In this document: positions 21,395 through 31,358 of the stretch, piece after piece
Layout of the letters: the number at the start of each line of letters is the position of its first letter
How positions within the stretch are numbered: the stretch's first letter is position 1
Assembly (NCBI RefSeq): GCF_945859685.1
Contig: NC_079148.1
Coordinates: 2,914,001-2,978,000, forward strand
Origin: Eupeodes corollae
Lineage: Eukaryota > Arthropoda > Insecta > Diptera > Syrphidae
Reading direction: 5' to 3'
Length of the DNA stretch: 64,000 nucleotides
The notes under the pieces: model-generated
Seen by the model: the letters and a program-made list of their open reading frames with translations, nothing else
Databases searched by the model: none
Told to the model about the DNA's origin: nothing
Position numbers and translations under genes: made by a program

Positions 21395-21960
21395 GCTAAC
21401 CCTATATTGTAACTTGATTTCCGCTATATTGTAACTTTTTGGAAACAAAAATCAATTAACGGTTTTATTATAACAAAAAATGATTTTATCTCCAAATAAA
21501 TTGAATGCAACGAAGAATTACGTTTTTGCAATCTGGTAAAGTTTTTGAGAAAAATCGGATTGACAGCTTTTTTTACAAAAAATAAAAAACTAAAAAAAAC
21601 ATTACTAAAAGTTGGTAAAAATTGATTTTTTAAAAAAAAAATTGTCATATTTGCTTTAAACTGAATTTTTTATTTGGTTACATTTGCATCATCATCTTAC
21701 AAAAATTTTAGTTTTCAGCAATTATTAAAGTTTTGGGAAATATCGAATTGACTATTTTCTTACAAAAAAAATTTAAATTTATAAAATATATTACTTACTT
21801 GATAAAATTGGTTTTCGACTTAAGTATTTTGAAATCAAACTATTTATCATATGCAAAATAGTTTGGTAATTTTTAATTTTTTTTTTAGAAAAATGTTAAC
21901 TTTTTTTAACAAAACACGCCTTCCTACTAAAACGAAAAAGGAATAAGAAATGGTTTTCGA
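21395..21960 (-). repeat. Repeat family A, copy 3a (inverted, partial)
   Basis: Minus-oriented internal units (reverse of TGTTGCAAAAACG..TTCGTTGCA near 21505-21530 and of AAAATCAATTTTTACCAAC near 21610) ending at 21960, where a plus-oriented copy starts. The conserved 3' module is cut off at the left. Confidence 0.7.
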
Positions 21961-21977
21961 CTCAAGGATTATGAAAA

Positions 21978-23255
21978 AAAGAGGCTGGGATGCGACCCAC
22001 ACTGATAACTTCCCACCCCTTCTGTCGATTTGTCGTGCTTAAAAGTTTGTAGGGTTGCGTTAAAAATTGTTAGTTGAATTAAAATTCATCAACATTATTT
22101 TTCAGAAATAGTTTAGTTTGAAAATCTAGTTTTGTTAAATAGATTTTTAGTAGAAAACAAATTTTTAAAAATTTTAGTAGGATTTCTTAAATTTTTACAA
22201 ATTGGATGAATGAAATTAATTTGAAGGATATCAAGAACCGAATATCAATTTTTACCAAATTTGCGTACTATTTTTTGTATATTTTATTTTTGTATGAAAA
22301 AACGGACTGTTGGATTCTTATAAAAAAAACTGATGTAAATCGAAAACAATATTTTCTGTGAAATAAACAAAGTTTGAAGACCATATTTTAAATTTTTGAA
22401 AGTCGAAAGTAAATTTTTACTAAGTTTTAGTATTGTTTTTTTTGTAAGGTTTTTATTTTGTAAAAAAAAACTGTCAATTAGATTATTCCCAAAATTTTTT
22501 TCAAAATATAAAAATAAAAAAAACATGTTTGATAAGATAAAATTAGTTGGAACCATTAATATCAATGTTGAAAAGATATTTGAGTCGGAAATCAATTTTA
22601 ACCAACTTTTGTTAAAATTTTCGTTTAAGTTTTTATTTTTTGTAAGAAAAACTGTCAATTCGATTTTTCTAAAAATTTAACTAAATGTTGACAACAATAT
22701 TTTTTATAATATAAAAGTATTTTAAAGTCAATATCCCAAGGTTTTGAAAAGATATTTGAGTCGAAATTCAATTCTTACCAACTTTGAGTAATAATTTTTT
22801 AGGTTTTTATTTTTTATACAAAAAACTGTCAAATCGATTTTTCTCAAAATCTTACCAGATGTTGAAAACGTTATTTTTCGTTGCACAAAATTGTTTTGAG
22901 GATAAAATCATTTTGTATTCCTAAAATTTGCGAGCTGACAAATTGTTTTTTGATTTTTTTTTGATTTAAAATTACGGTTAATCAACATTTTCACCTTTTT
23001 TTTAAATTGCAATGGTAAAAGAACCACCCACGCAATTTTTTTGAGAGCCCTTTCTGCATCTTTCTGACTTATTGTTTGTAGAACAAAATAAATTTGAAGT
23101 CGATATCTCTTCTGGTTCTTGAGGTATGGACGAGGAAATAACAGTCGCAATCTTTTATTTCGACTCTAGGGACCTTGAAACGTCTAGAAATGTCAAAATT
23201 TTCAATTTAATAAATCGGACCCATTACAATAACTCCCTATGGAAAGATAACAAGG
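21978..23255 (+). repeat. Repeat family A, copy 3b
   Basis: Begins GAGGCTGGGATGCGACCCAC and has four or five internal units, with GAAAAGATATTTGAGTCG at about 22573 and 22747. It ends in CGACTCTAGGGACCTTGAA and AATCGGACCCATTACAATAA (23212-23231), then CTCCCTATGGAAAG. It lacks the GTAC-rich segment of copies 1 and 6. It forms a head-to-head pair with copy 3a. Confidence 0.78.
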
Positions 23256-24362
23256 AAAAATAATGAGTTCAAATTATTTATCTCACACAAAATATTGTTA
23301 TGAATATTTTGTTAAAACTTTAAGCAGGACAAATCCGCACAAGTGGTCACATCCCTTCACAACTTCTTTTTTTTTTGTTTTAATAAAATTGTATTACTTT
23401 TTTATTGCTTATTTTTTCTTTCTTTGGAAAGTTATATTAAAGAAGTTTTAGATTAGATCCTAGTTTTCCAAAATTTGTCACTAAAAACCATTTTTTAAAA
23501 ACCTTCCAGGAAAATGTAAATATGAACCTTTGATGGCTTTGCTGAAAAATAGTTTCAAAAGACGCTGAGATGCGTGTACCCACATTTCCCATTAGTGCTC
23601 TTCAAATCCAAATACTTATTTTTTGTAAGGAATACAAAATTAAACTTTGAGCTATTCAAGAAATTAAGTTTATTTAAAAAAACGGTGTCAATTGGTTTTT
23701 GTAATAAATTTTAACAACAATATTTTGTTTAAGATGCCAATATCTTTCTTTGTTTTCAAGATATTTAAAGATCAAATCAATATTTAGAAGTTTTAATTCT
23801 AAAAGTTCCAGAAATTTCAAAAATAATATGTTATATAAGAAAGTAGTAGAAGTAAAAAAAATTATTTCTATGATGAAATGATGAGGTGTCGCGATTGGGA
23901 TGTCAGAATAATCCCAGCGGAGTCAGTTTAATATGAATATCGTCTAAAATCGTTATATCATTAAACCTTACCAAAGACACATTTTTGAACTCAACGAGAA
24001 TGACAATGACATTTATTTATACTGATTTCCTCTAAATAATTTTAGCAGACTGTGTGACAAATTTATATTTTTTATGTTTATCCTTATGAATATATAATAT
24101 AGGTATGTAAGAAAAATATGAATTAGAATCCTTGAACATCATGTTATCATCACTCGACGAAAATGTATTAAAATAAATCCGTTCATAAAAATAAGAGAAA
24201 TAAACGTGTTTTTGAAATTGAGTTATCATAATGTCAAAAAACGAAATGATGCTTTCAGTTTAAAGTTAAAACGACTGTGAAGAAAATAACTTTCCTCAGA
24301 CAACTTGATGAAACAATAAAAAAATGACAGGAGGCTTTAGAGCAAAAATAAGTGTACCATAC
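23256..24362. other. Degraded family A scraps and AT-rich DNA
   Basis: About 23277-23370 (AATATTGTTATGAATATTTT, then CAGGACAAATCCGCAC) is a minus-oriented end fragment of family A, compare 60645-60705. About 23640-23790 is a single degenerate internal unit. The remainder is featureless. Confidence 0.5.
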
Positions 24363-24444
24363 CTAAAGCACATATAATCCACAATCAGCCACAAAAGATT
24401 AATTTTCACATCCCAGAATGACAGGTGGAGATCCGGCAGCTCTG
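24363..24444 (-). CDS. Candidate internal exon of an unrecognised gene (82 nt)
   Basis: On the minus strand a TTTTTATTTCAG acceptor opens an 82-nt segment that ends at TTTAG|GTATGG. Of the three phases only one is open throughout, and it is the phase required by the candidate exon at 27931-27793, which ends with one base of a codon. The joined reading continues ELPDLHLSFWDVKINLLWL with G/C-ending codons unlike the AT-rich surroundings. No domain is recognised, and a chance open frame of 27 codons is quite possible. It is called only because phase, strand and splice signals agree. Confidence 0.3.
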
Positions 24445-25689
24445 CTGAAATAAAAACCAAAGAGAAAAAGAACGCAAACATTTTTATGATTGATTAAATT
24501 GAAGTGGGAAGTGGGTATTGTTATTTTTCATATTAGGATCATTTTAAATTTTAACTAAATAGGTCTTATACACATGTGCCTATGTTACGTATGTATGAAA
24601 TCGTATATCGTGTATTGATTTTAGTTGGTGTGATTTCAATCTCATCAGTGTATGAAAATGTTTTTCAACTTTAATTTCAATTTGATTGACATTGAAAAAT
24701 GAAAGAGATTCAATCTTTTTTGTTTTTAATTTAGAACTCATTCACAGGCTAAATATTTTGTAAAATTTTGTTAAATCAAAACATTTTTGTGTTTGAGTTG
24801 TATTTGTAAGATATTTTCTGCAGCCATCATAATATCAATCAAAATCTGTTTTGCTAAAAATTCAATGATATGTGAATTAAGACACATCCAGCTGTCGTCG
24901 TGCGTCGTTGGTTGTGAATTTATTTGGAAAAGAATTTTGTGTCTTTATCATTTTAAACATAAAAATGAAACGAAAAATCATCCACTTCTTTAATTCTTTG
25001 ATTTTTCATATGATTTAAAATTATTGATTTCTGATTTTCTTATAAAAAGCAAACTCCTAGTGGGTACTGATATTATTTGGTAACATTGCTCGTGCTGAAT
25101 ATCGATATAGGACACATCATAAATGAGCGAAAAATATGCCTAACAATTTATTTCAAAGAACTCGCAAATTAGTCACTTAAAAAGTGGGTTTAAAGTTTCT
25201 TTGGAATTTTCATAATTGCACTTAATTTTTGGAAGGTTCTTAAGAACGTATAGAGATATCTACTTCAAATAAATTAAGATAAATAAATAATAACATAGTT
25301 ATTCTTTTAAGACGTGTGGTTTTGAAGAAGATAGATAGATAGATAGATATTTTATTTTCATAGATAAATGCTTTTTACAAATTATTGTTTTTGTTTTTAT
25401 AATACGCAGCTTGCTCAGAGATTTGATATTTAATTTATATCTTACAACTGAAAAATTTTATAATATTTTAAAGATAATTTTGAATTGGAGATTACATTTG
25501 AAGGAATGGTTTTGAAGAAGAAATAAAACGGATTTAATTTATTGATGTATCCAAGAATTTAGCTTTTATTATAAAAATAAGGGTTTTTAATTAAGTGCCA
25601 TCCGTGAGAGCGTTGTCAAGAAGTATTATAAAATGACAAACCAGATCAAGCATACAACAAGTGACAGCTATCAAAACGGCCAAAACGTA
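24445..25689. other. AT-rich DNA with a short microsatellite
   Basis: No coding recognised. An (ATAG)n run lies at 25329-25350. Confidence 0.4.
25329..25350. repeat. (ATAG)n microsatellite
   Basis: About five tandem ATAG units. Confidence 0.85.
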
Positions 25690-25960
25690 TTGCCAGGTTG
25701 AAAACCACACGTGTCCGAAATATCTGTTATTTTAGCTAACCACAAATATCTCACGAACCAATAACGCTATTGGCTTTAGTTAAATTGTGCCGTTATACAA
25801 AAATTGTGTGAAGTAAAAAAAATGATTATTATTATTACTTAAATTTTATAAATCGAGGAGCAACAGTTTTGACATTTGATGCTATATTATAAAAGTTTAA
25901 TTTCTTTTTTTTTTATTAAAAAGAAAAACATAAACAAAATACTTCTAAAATTTTGTAAAA
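25690..25960 (-). repeat. Repeat family A scrap
   Basis: Contains the reverse of the family's 3' region: ATATCTCACGAACCAATAAC (about 25747-25766), preceded by a diverged GGTTAACC-like segment. No termini. Confidence 0.5.
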
Positions 25961-27792
25961 AATTGCACAACATTTTAAACAATCTATTGTTAGGGACTTA
26001 CAAATTTACTTGTCAGTAGTTTGCTAAATATTTAGCAATTTACTTAGAGAGTCTTATATGTTAAACCTTTCTTTTCGTTTTGCTAACTAGTAAATTGCCA
26101 CATGTCTATAAAGTGACAATTTGTTAAAATAAACAAAGCTCAAACGGACCTATTAATTAAAATTTTTAACTTCCTGATTGGACCATTCTAGTTTTAACTT
26201 CAGCAAATTTGAAAGAGATTGTAATGTTTAAATTGTTAAAAATTAGGTAAATCATTTTTTCGGCTTAGTAAATTGCTAAAAATGGCTTTAATATTTGACT
26301 GAATCGTTTCAAATTTTGTGCCATTGTTATTAAGATTTATTAGTTTTTGTTTTAGAAAAATCCAAGTGACATAAACTTTGACAATAATTATTATTTAAAT
26401 ATCTTGTATCTATTTTACAAACAAATAAAATATTAAAAGAAATGCAAAACAAAACTGGTTTAACGGTTTTAGTATGTCGACGAAAAATAGCACAAACTTA
26501 AATATTGATGTGTTTGCAAAAAAATACTCGTAATGTAATGAATAATTATTGAACATTCAGATGATGGTAATTATTCGGGATATTTTGTTTACTGACAGAT
26601 CTGACAATTTGCAAAGTTCAGATGACGGAAGAGACTTAAAAATAAGGCAAATTTTTTGTATCTGATTATCCGGCTGCTAAAAAACTGCCTTCCAACTAAG
26701 GCAACTTTATTGGAAAATTGACTGGAAAGTTAAAAAAGAAAAATCTCCTTAACTATCAAGTCAATTTAACTTATGTCAAAATGACGCCTAGTTACATATA
26801 TTTTTTTATTCAACTGAAAGCTGAACTTTATTACTTTGTGATAAATTTATTTGCTGCATGACTCGATTTGTATTTAGGTTAAAGGATTCCTTCTCAAATT
26901 GTAAAAGTAATAAGTTATATTACTTTAAAATACAAAATACAAATCGAGTAGACTTGACTGTAGAGAATTATGTTTTTGGTCGTTTTTGTACGATCAATTG
27001 AAAGCCATGGTAAGTGAAGTAAAGTTTCGAGTTTATAGTCAATGACACTTGAGAAAATAACTAGTTGCCTAATGCTGTCTGAAATTTTAAAATATTGTAA
27101 GATCTGACTGTGATATAAATAAAATGAGAAATTTTAACAAAGTTACACACATTTCAAAACATTATTTTACCAAAAATCTATTTTTGCAACACCTCGACTG
27201 CGAGCCTGGAGTTTAAGCTGATCTAAAAAAAAACACTTTTCAAATCTAAAATAGGTGTAACTAGTGTCACAATCATTCTCTTACAAAAATCATGTTTATC
27301 ATATCACAAGAACACGGCCGCATGAATGGCAATCAAAAATAATTCAATCAACTTAAATGTTGCATGCAATTTTGAATGCTGTCAACGACACCGCACGAAA
27401 ACACCTGTTAGAGCCAACCGCATATGTACATACATACGTCCACAATAACCACATTATTTCTTCTAAGAACTCACGAAGCATAACCACAAGTTGAGAAAAC
27501 TTCTAACATAAAATCAAGTCTCTGTTTTCTTGCTTCTGTTTTGAATACCCAACCCTTATATACTCTTAAAAGCTTGACGTACATAAACTCGTATGTGCAA
27601 AATAGGCCAGGTGTGTTCTGGGTTTGGGTAATCAAGAATAATGTAATATTTTCATAATATTAAGTTAGGGATATATAATATTATTCTCAGAAGGAACTCT
27701 GTCTTCTAAGTTATGGGACATGAAAAATATAACAAGAGCAAAACTTTTCTTTTCACAAAAAATACAAAATGAAAACAAACTCACTCACTTAC
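25961..27792. other. AT-rich non-coding DNA
   Basis: No recognisable exon, RNA gene or mobile element. If the two candidate exons on either side are real, this is intron. Confidence 0.4.
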
Positions 27793-27931
27793 TTATTAAG
27801 TCCTGTACGTAGTATATCGCCTTTGGTTGTCCTTCAATTTCGATGACAGAAGCAGAGTTGTACAAGTAATATTGATTATGATTCGCCATCCCACCACCAG
27901 GTTTTATTAGTTCAGTGGCAGTAGATGTCAT
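27793..27931 (-). CDS. Candidate coding exon of an unrecognised gene
   Basis: Minus strand, ATG at 27931-27929, 46 codons plus one base, ending at AATAA|GTAAGTGAGT, a very strong donor. The reading is hydrophilic and balanced (LIKPGGGMANHNQYYLYN, then SVIEIEGQPKAIYYVQD), with mixed-base third positions unlike the surrounding DNA. An in-frame TAA lies 33 nt upstream of the ATG, which supports this ATG as the start. Alternatively the exon is internal: the same TAA is followed by G, giving an ACATAAG acceptor-like site after a pyrimidine tract, which would start the exon at 27960 and add nine codons. Upstream on the same strand is a piggyBac relic; the next candidate exon is 3.3 kb downstream. 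No family recognised. Confidence 0.5.
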
Positions 27932-27960
27932 AAGGATGTAATGATTATACTCATTGTATG

Positions 27961-28370
27961 CTTATGTCAATGAAAAGGACAAAATTTGTATTCTCTGCTC
28001 ACAAAGGCATAACAAATATACACATGTTTATTTTCTTAAATTTTATGCAATTCACTATAAATTGTATCCTGTAATTTTGAGTAACAGAGTGTACAATGTA
28101 ATAGTAGTCCGTGAAGGGAAGTTTATTTATTGAATTCGTTATTGCGTGAATTATAAAGGCGATGGAAACAATTTTTTTGTGAAAATATCTTTTATTGTTT
28201 GTTATTAATAATTTTTTTTAAGAATTTTGTACAAAAATTATTAACAAAGCCATAAATGGCTTCCTATGCATTTAAGTAAATTTAACCGAAAAATAAATAT
28301 GTCATATATGGCTTCGTATGCGTTTGAGAAAAATTATGTCTTATGGAAATCCGTAAAGTAATTTCTTTTT
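27961..28370. other. AT-rich flank of the piggyBac relic with a repeated palindromic motif
   Basis: Two copies of a motif built on AGCCATATATGGCT followed by TCGTATGCG lie at 28247-28272 and 28301-28329 (the first diverged). A third copy is at 38571-38600. Confidence 0.5.
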
Positions 28371-29325
28371 TCATTGAAGCACAAATAAACTTCGCATTTC
28401 TGGAAAATGATCCAAGTTATCTGAACGCACCGTATTAAGTGCTAAATCTTGAAGCCTTGATGGCATTTTACGTGACCTTTTGCTGGGCACTGGTGAATAG
28501 GACGGAGTGCATGGAGTGGGGGCTCGGCTTGTTGGTGTACTTAAAGTTGGTGTTCCAGCTGGACGACCACGTTTTTTGGCCATTCTGCAAGTTTGAAAGC
28601 AAACAACGGCATGAATTCATCATTTACGTTGATTCGGCGCCATAGCAACCAAGCATTTACAAGGTTCATATCTTTAAAAAAATTCGTTTGATCCATTGAC
28701 GAGAGCCTAAATGGATTCTATAATATCCAAGCATAGAATCAAGCAAATCTACACCCCCATGTGTTGATTGTAAACATCCACAACATCCTTGAATTGTTTT
28801 TCTCGCCGTTTTGTTGTTTTTGGCTCACTACCTACATAAGCTGACAGCATATTCACAACCTTATTATCGTACCACGACACAAAACTTAGCTTAAAGCCGT
28901 ATATGATTGCTGTTTTGTCTGTCATGCTTCCACCTCCCTTTTTTCAAATCTTTCTCAGCAGGCATATTCGAGTTCGGCACACGATTTACCCCACTGTTCC
29001 AAACGATAGCAAACCACTTTTAAATAAATAAACTTGAAGCTTTAGGCTATTAAACCAATTATCAAAACCTATTTTATAGTTTTGATGTTTAGATACAGTG
29101 GAGGCGAGTCGGGTTACGACGTTAGAACTGACGCCAAGATCAGGTGCATCTGAAGGATAGGATTTACTTTGATATCCAGCAAAAATATCGAAATCATAGC
29201 TGAACCCTGAAACACCACTCAAAACCTGATTTTTAAAACCCCATTTATGGGGTTTTGCAGGATTATATTGCTTGATTTCGTGGGAATTATTTGTTCATCT
29301 ACTGAAAACACAAAACTTTTTAGAA
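28371..29325 (-). pseudogene. piggyBac-type transposase relic
   Basis: Minus strand. SVDEQIIP (about 29295-29318) carries the first aspartate of the catalytic triad. KQYNPAKPHKWGFKNQVLSG (about 29215-29275) follows after a one-base shift. Then come GVSGFSYDFDIF, DLGVSSNVVTRL, and FDNWFNSLKL with the second aspartate (FDNWF at 29053-29067). Further pieces are VNRVPNSNMPAEKDLKKG, FKLSFVSWYDNKVVNMLSAY, and YNQHMGV with a stop where the third aspartate block (GVD.LD) should continue, near 28745. The C-terminal open frame 28371-28583 is basic, starts with an AT-hook-like KKRGRPAG and ends VRSDNLDHFPEMRS, like the tail of PGBD-type proteins. The N-terminal half is missing. Frameshifts and stops make it inactive. 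piggyBac enzymes insert at TTAA. Confidence 0.86.
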
Positions 29326-29512
29326 TTACAATGTTCTTTAATATGCAAATAATGTACATATATTTAATTTATTGAAATTTTAACTTACTGTTTTGTAGAT
29401 TTGTTTAATCTTTGAAAGTAGCACTTTTTTACTTAAATTTCACTTCCGAACACGTTCACAAAATCTTAAACAGTTTGACAGTTGAAGAACAAAGTTTCGT
29501 TACACAAATGTA

Positions 29513-29516
29513 TGCA
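29513..29516. repeat. Errantivirus target-site duplication TGCA, left
   Basis: Direct 4-bp TGCA; partner at 36349-36352. Four-base duplications are normal for errantiviruses. Confidence 0.8.
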
Positions 29517-29907
29517 AGAAATGAAATGAGTTACGCGAACAAGGTTTTTAAAAAATCAAAAGTTCTTTATTCGACCAAGTCTCGCTATAGACTGACTGCT
29601 TCTTTATTATTTAATACAATCAAAGTTCCTTATTCTAATTAAACTGCATTCTCAGCAGATTTAATTTACAAATTATTATATTAAAACTATTTCGTTTATA
29701 TTTTTATGTGGGTTCGGGTTACAATAAAAGGTAAATGAATTGCAAGGCATAAAAAATGCGCGTGCATTGGGAGCTAGCTTTCCGTGGGAAAAATAGTGAT
29801 ATTTGATATTAACAAATTTTAATGGAATTTAGCTCTATGGGAAGTGGATTGAGTTTAAAGGAGAAAATATAGAATGGGTATGGTATGAACGAATAGGATA
29901 TGTAACC
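29517..29907 (-). repeat. 3' LTR (left), 391 bp
   Basis: Base-for-base identical to 35958-36348. It contains the last 25 codons of env, so the env stop at 29835 is LTR-encoded. The inner edge abuts the polypurine tract. Confidence 0.93.
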
Positions 29908-31358
29908 TCTCCCCCCTTTAAATTAAAATTCTCCTGAATTTTAGGAGTATCTTTGCTTATGTTGTTTATTGAAACTTTCAAACTTTTGTTTTTTCTCAGA
30001 AGGATAAAAATAAATATTGCAAAAATTAATACAAAGACAATGATAGCAGAATAACTTACATTTTTATGAAATTTAAGTATTTTTATATTTTCTAAGTTTA
30101 CAAAGTTTTTAAGTATGATTTCTTCAAAGTTTAAAGTTTTTGTAAAATTATATTTTATATTTTCTTCATAAAAATATCTATCAACAAATTTAACATTCTT
30201 ATTACTAAAAGTTTGATTTAATATTTGTATTGAACAATTATTCAGTACAATCAAATAGTTTCCATTTAGATTTACTTTACGATCATCACAATTATTTATT
30301 AGTTCTATATTGTTCATATTTTTACAAAGGACAGTGTAATCATCTAATGATTTTATTTCAATAGCGTTATTTTCTTTTAGTTTACAATTGCGATTTACAA
30401 TACAATTATTAATTGGTATTAGTTCCTTTTCATATAGGATTTTTGTATCATATTTATACATTGTTTCGTTAATTTCTATGACATATTGATCTTCAATTAT
30501 TACTTCGTGTTTAGTTTCTGTGGGACTAGCTGTTATCAGTTTAAAATCGACTAACTTATAATTGTTTGGTATTTTCATAGCTATTATGAGTCTATTTTTA
30601 TCGTATTTTAAAATTCCTACTCTTACGTTTTTTAATTTATAGAAGTCCAATTTTGTTTCTGTTATTTCTGTTGCTGTTAATATGCTTGGGTGAACCATTC
30701 CTAATTTTATCTGTGCTATAGTGTCTATAATTTGGTTAACTTTATCTTCTAAAATTCGTAATTTTAATATTTGATCAGTTTTAAGTTGCTGTTTAATAAT
30801 TCGTTTCTCATTAATAGATAATTCTTTGTATGTTTGAGCTAATTGTTTTCTATCTGTTTCTATTATATTTTTAAGATCAAAGATTGAATCGTTAAAATGG
30901 GAATTTATTTTAATTTGTTCGTTTAGGTTAAAAATTGCATTACTATCATTTTCCTCTATAGTATTCAAATGTTTTATAATTTCTTGTCTGTCGTTTTCGT
31001 CCATCGTTCCAAAAAGCCATTTTTGTGCTGTTCCTACGATATTGATGAGTCCTCGTTTTTGTCTAGTCTTTTCTGGTTCTACTGCCGAAATTTTTGCTTG
31101 AATGTTTTCTATTGTCTTTCTGATTGTCCTGTCATCTCCTGTTTGTAAATTTTTAACACTATCTCTTATAGAATCAAGAGTTTGGCTTAAGTCTTGAATA
31201 TTTATAATGTGAAGTATGGTTTGTGTATCTTTAATAATTTCAGTCTGTCCCATATTTATAATGGAGTATCCATTTTTCGTAGTCAATTCATTAATTGTCA
31301 GCGTCGATTGTACTGGTGTTACTTGTATTATTAGTAGGTAAAGTAATATTATCTGCAA
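29835..31358 (-). CDS. env: Errantivirus Env-like glycoprotein, 507 aa
   Basis: Envelope glycoprotein expected on the particle or cell membrane. Residues 1-18 form a signal peptide (hydrophobic MQIILLYLLIIQV start). A furin-type RQKR at 99-102 is followed at once by the conserved GLIN...G...WLFGTMD segment of the errantivirus (baculovirus F-like) fusion subunit. Several N-x-S/T sites follow. A single transmembrane helix lies at about residues 437-454, then a tail of about 53 residues ending inside the LTR. The frame overlaps pol by 68 nt. In known errantiviruses env is translated from a spliced RNA; the splice sites were not mapped here. The full-length frame suggests an intact gene, though infectivity cannot be judged. 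Confidence 0.92.
   Translation of the reverse strand: MQIILLYLLIIQVTPVQSTLTINELTTKNGYSIINMGQTEIIKDTQTILHIINIQDLSQTLDSIRDSVKNLQTGDDRTIRKTIENIQAKISAVEPEKTRQKRGLINIVGTAQKWLFGTMDENDRQEIIKHLNTIEENDSNAIFNLNEQIKINSHFNDSIFDLKNIIETDRKQLAQTYKELSINEKRIIKQQLKTDQILKLRILEDKVNQIIDTIAQIKLGMVHPSILTATEITETKLDFYKLKNVRVGILKYDKNRLIIAMKIPNNYKLVDFKLITASPTETKHEVIIEDQYVIEINETMYKYDTKILYEKELIPINNCIVNRNCKLKENNAIEIKSLDDYTVLCKNMNNIELINNCDDRKVNLNGNYLIVLNNCSIQILNQTFSNKNVKFVDRYFYEENIKYNFTKTLNFEEIILKNFVNLENIKILKFHKNVSYSAIIVFVLIFAIFIFILLRKNKSLKVSINNISKDTPKIQENFNLKGGEVTYPIRSYHTHSIFSPLNSIHFP
29908..29920 (-). other. Polypurine tract
   Basis: On the minus strand an A/G run with six consecutive G, apart from its first T, immediately upstream of the 3' LTR; it primes plus-strand DNA synthesis in LTR elements. 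Confidence 0.85.

Noticed and set aside
22284..22680. 124- and 94-codon frames on opposite strands
   Set aside because: They lie entirely within family A tandem units, translate to K/F/N-rich repeats and differ between copies.
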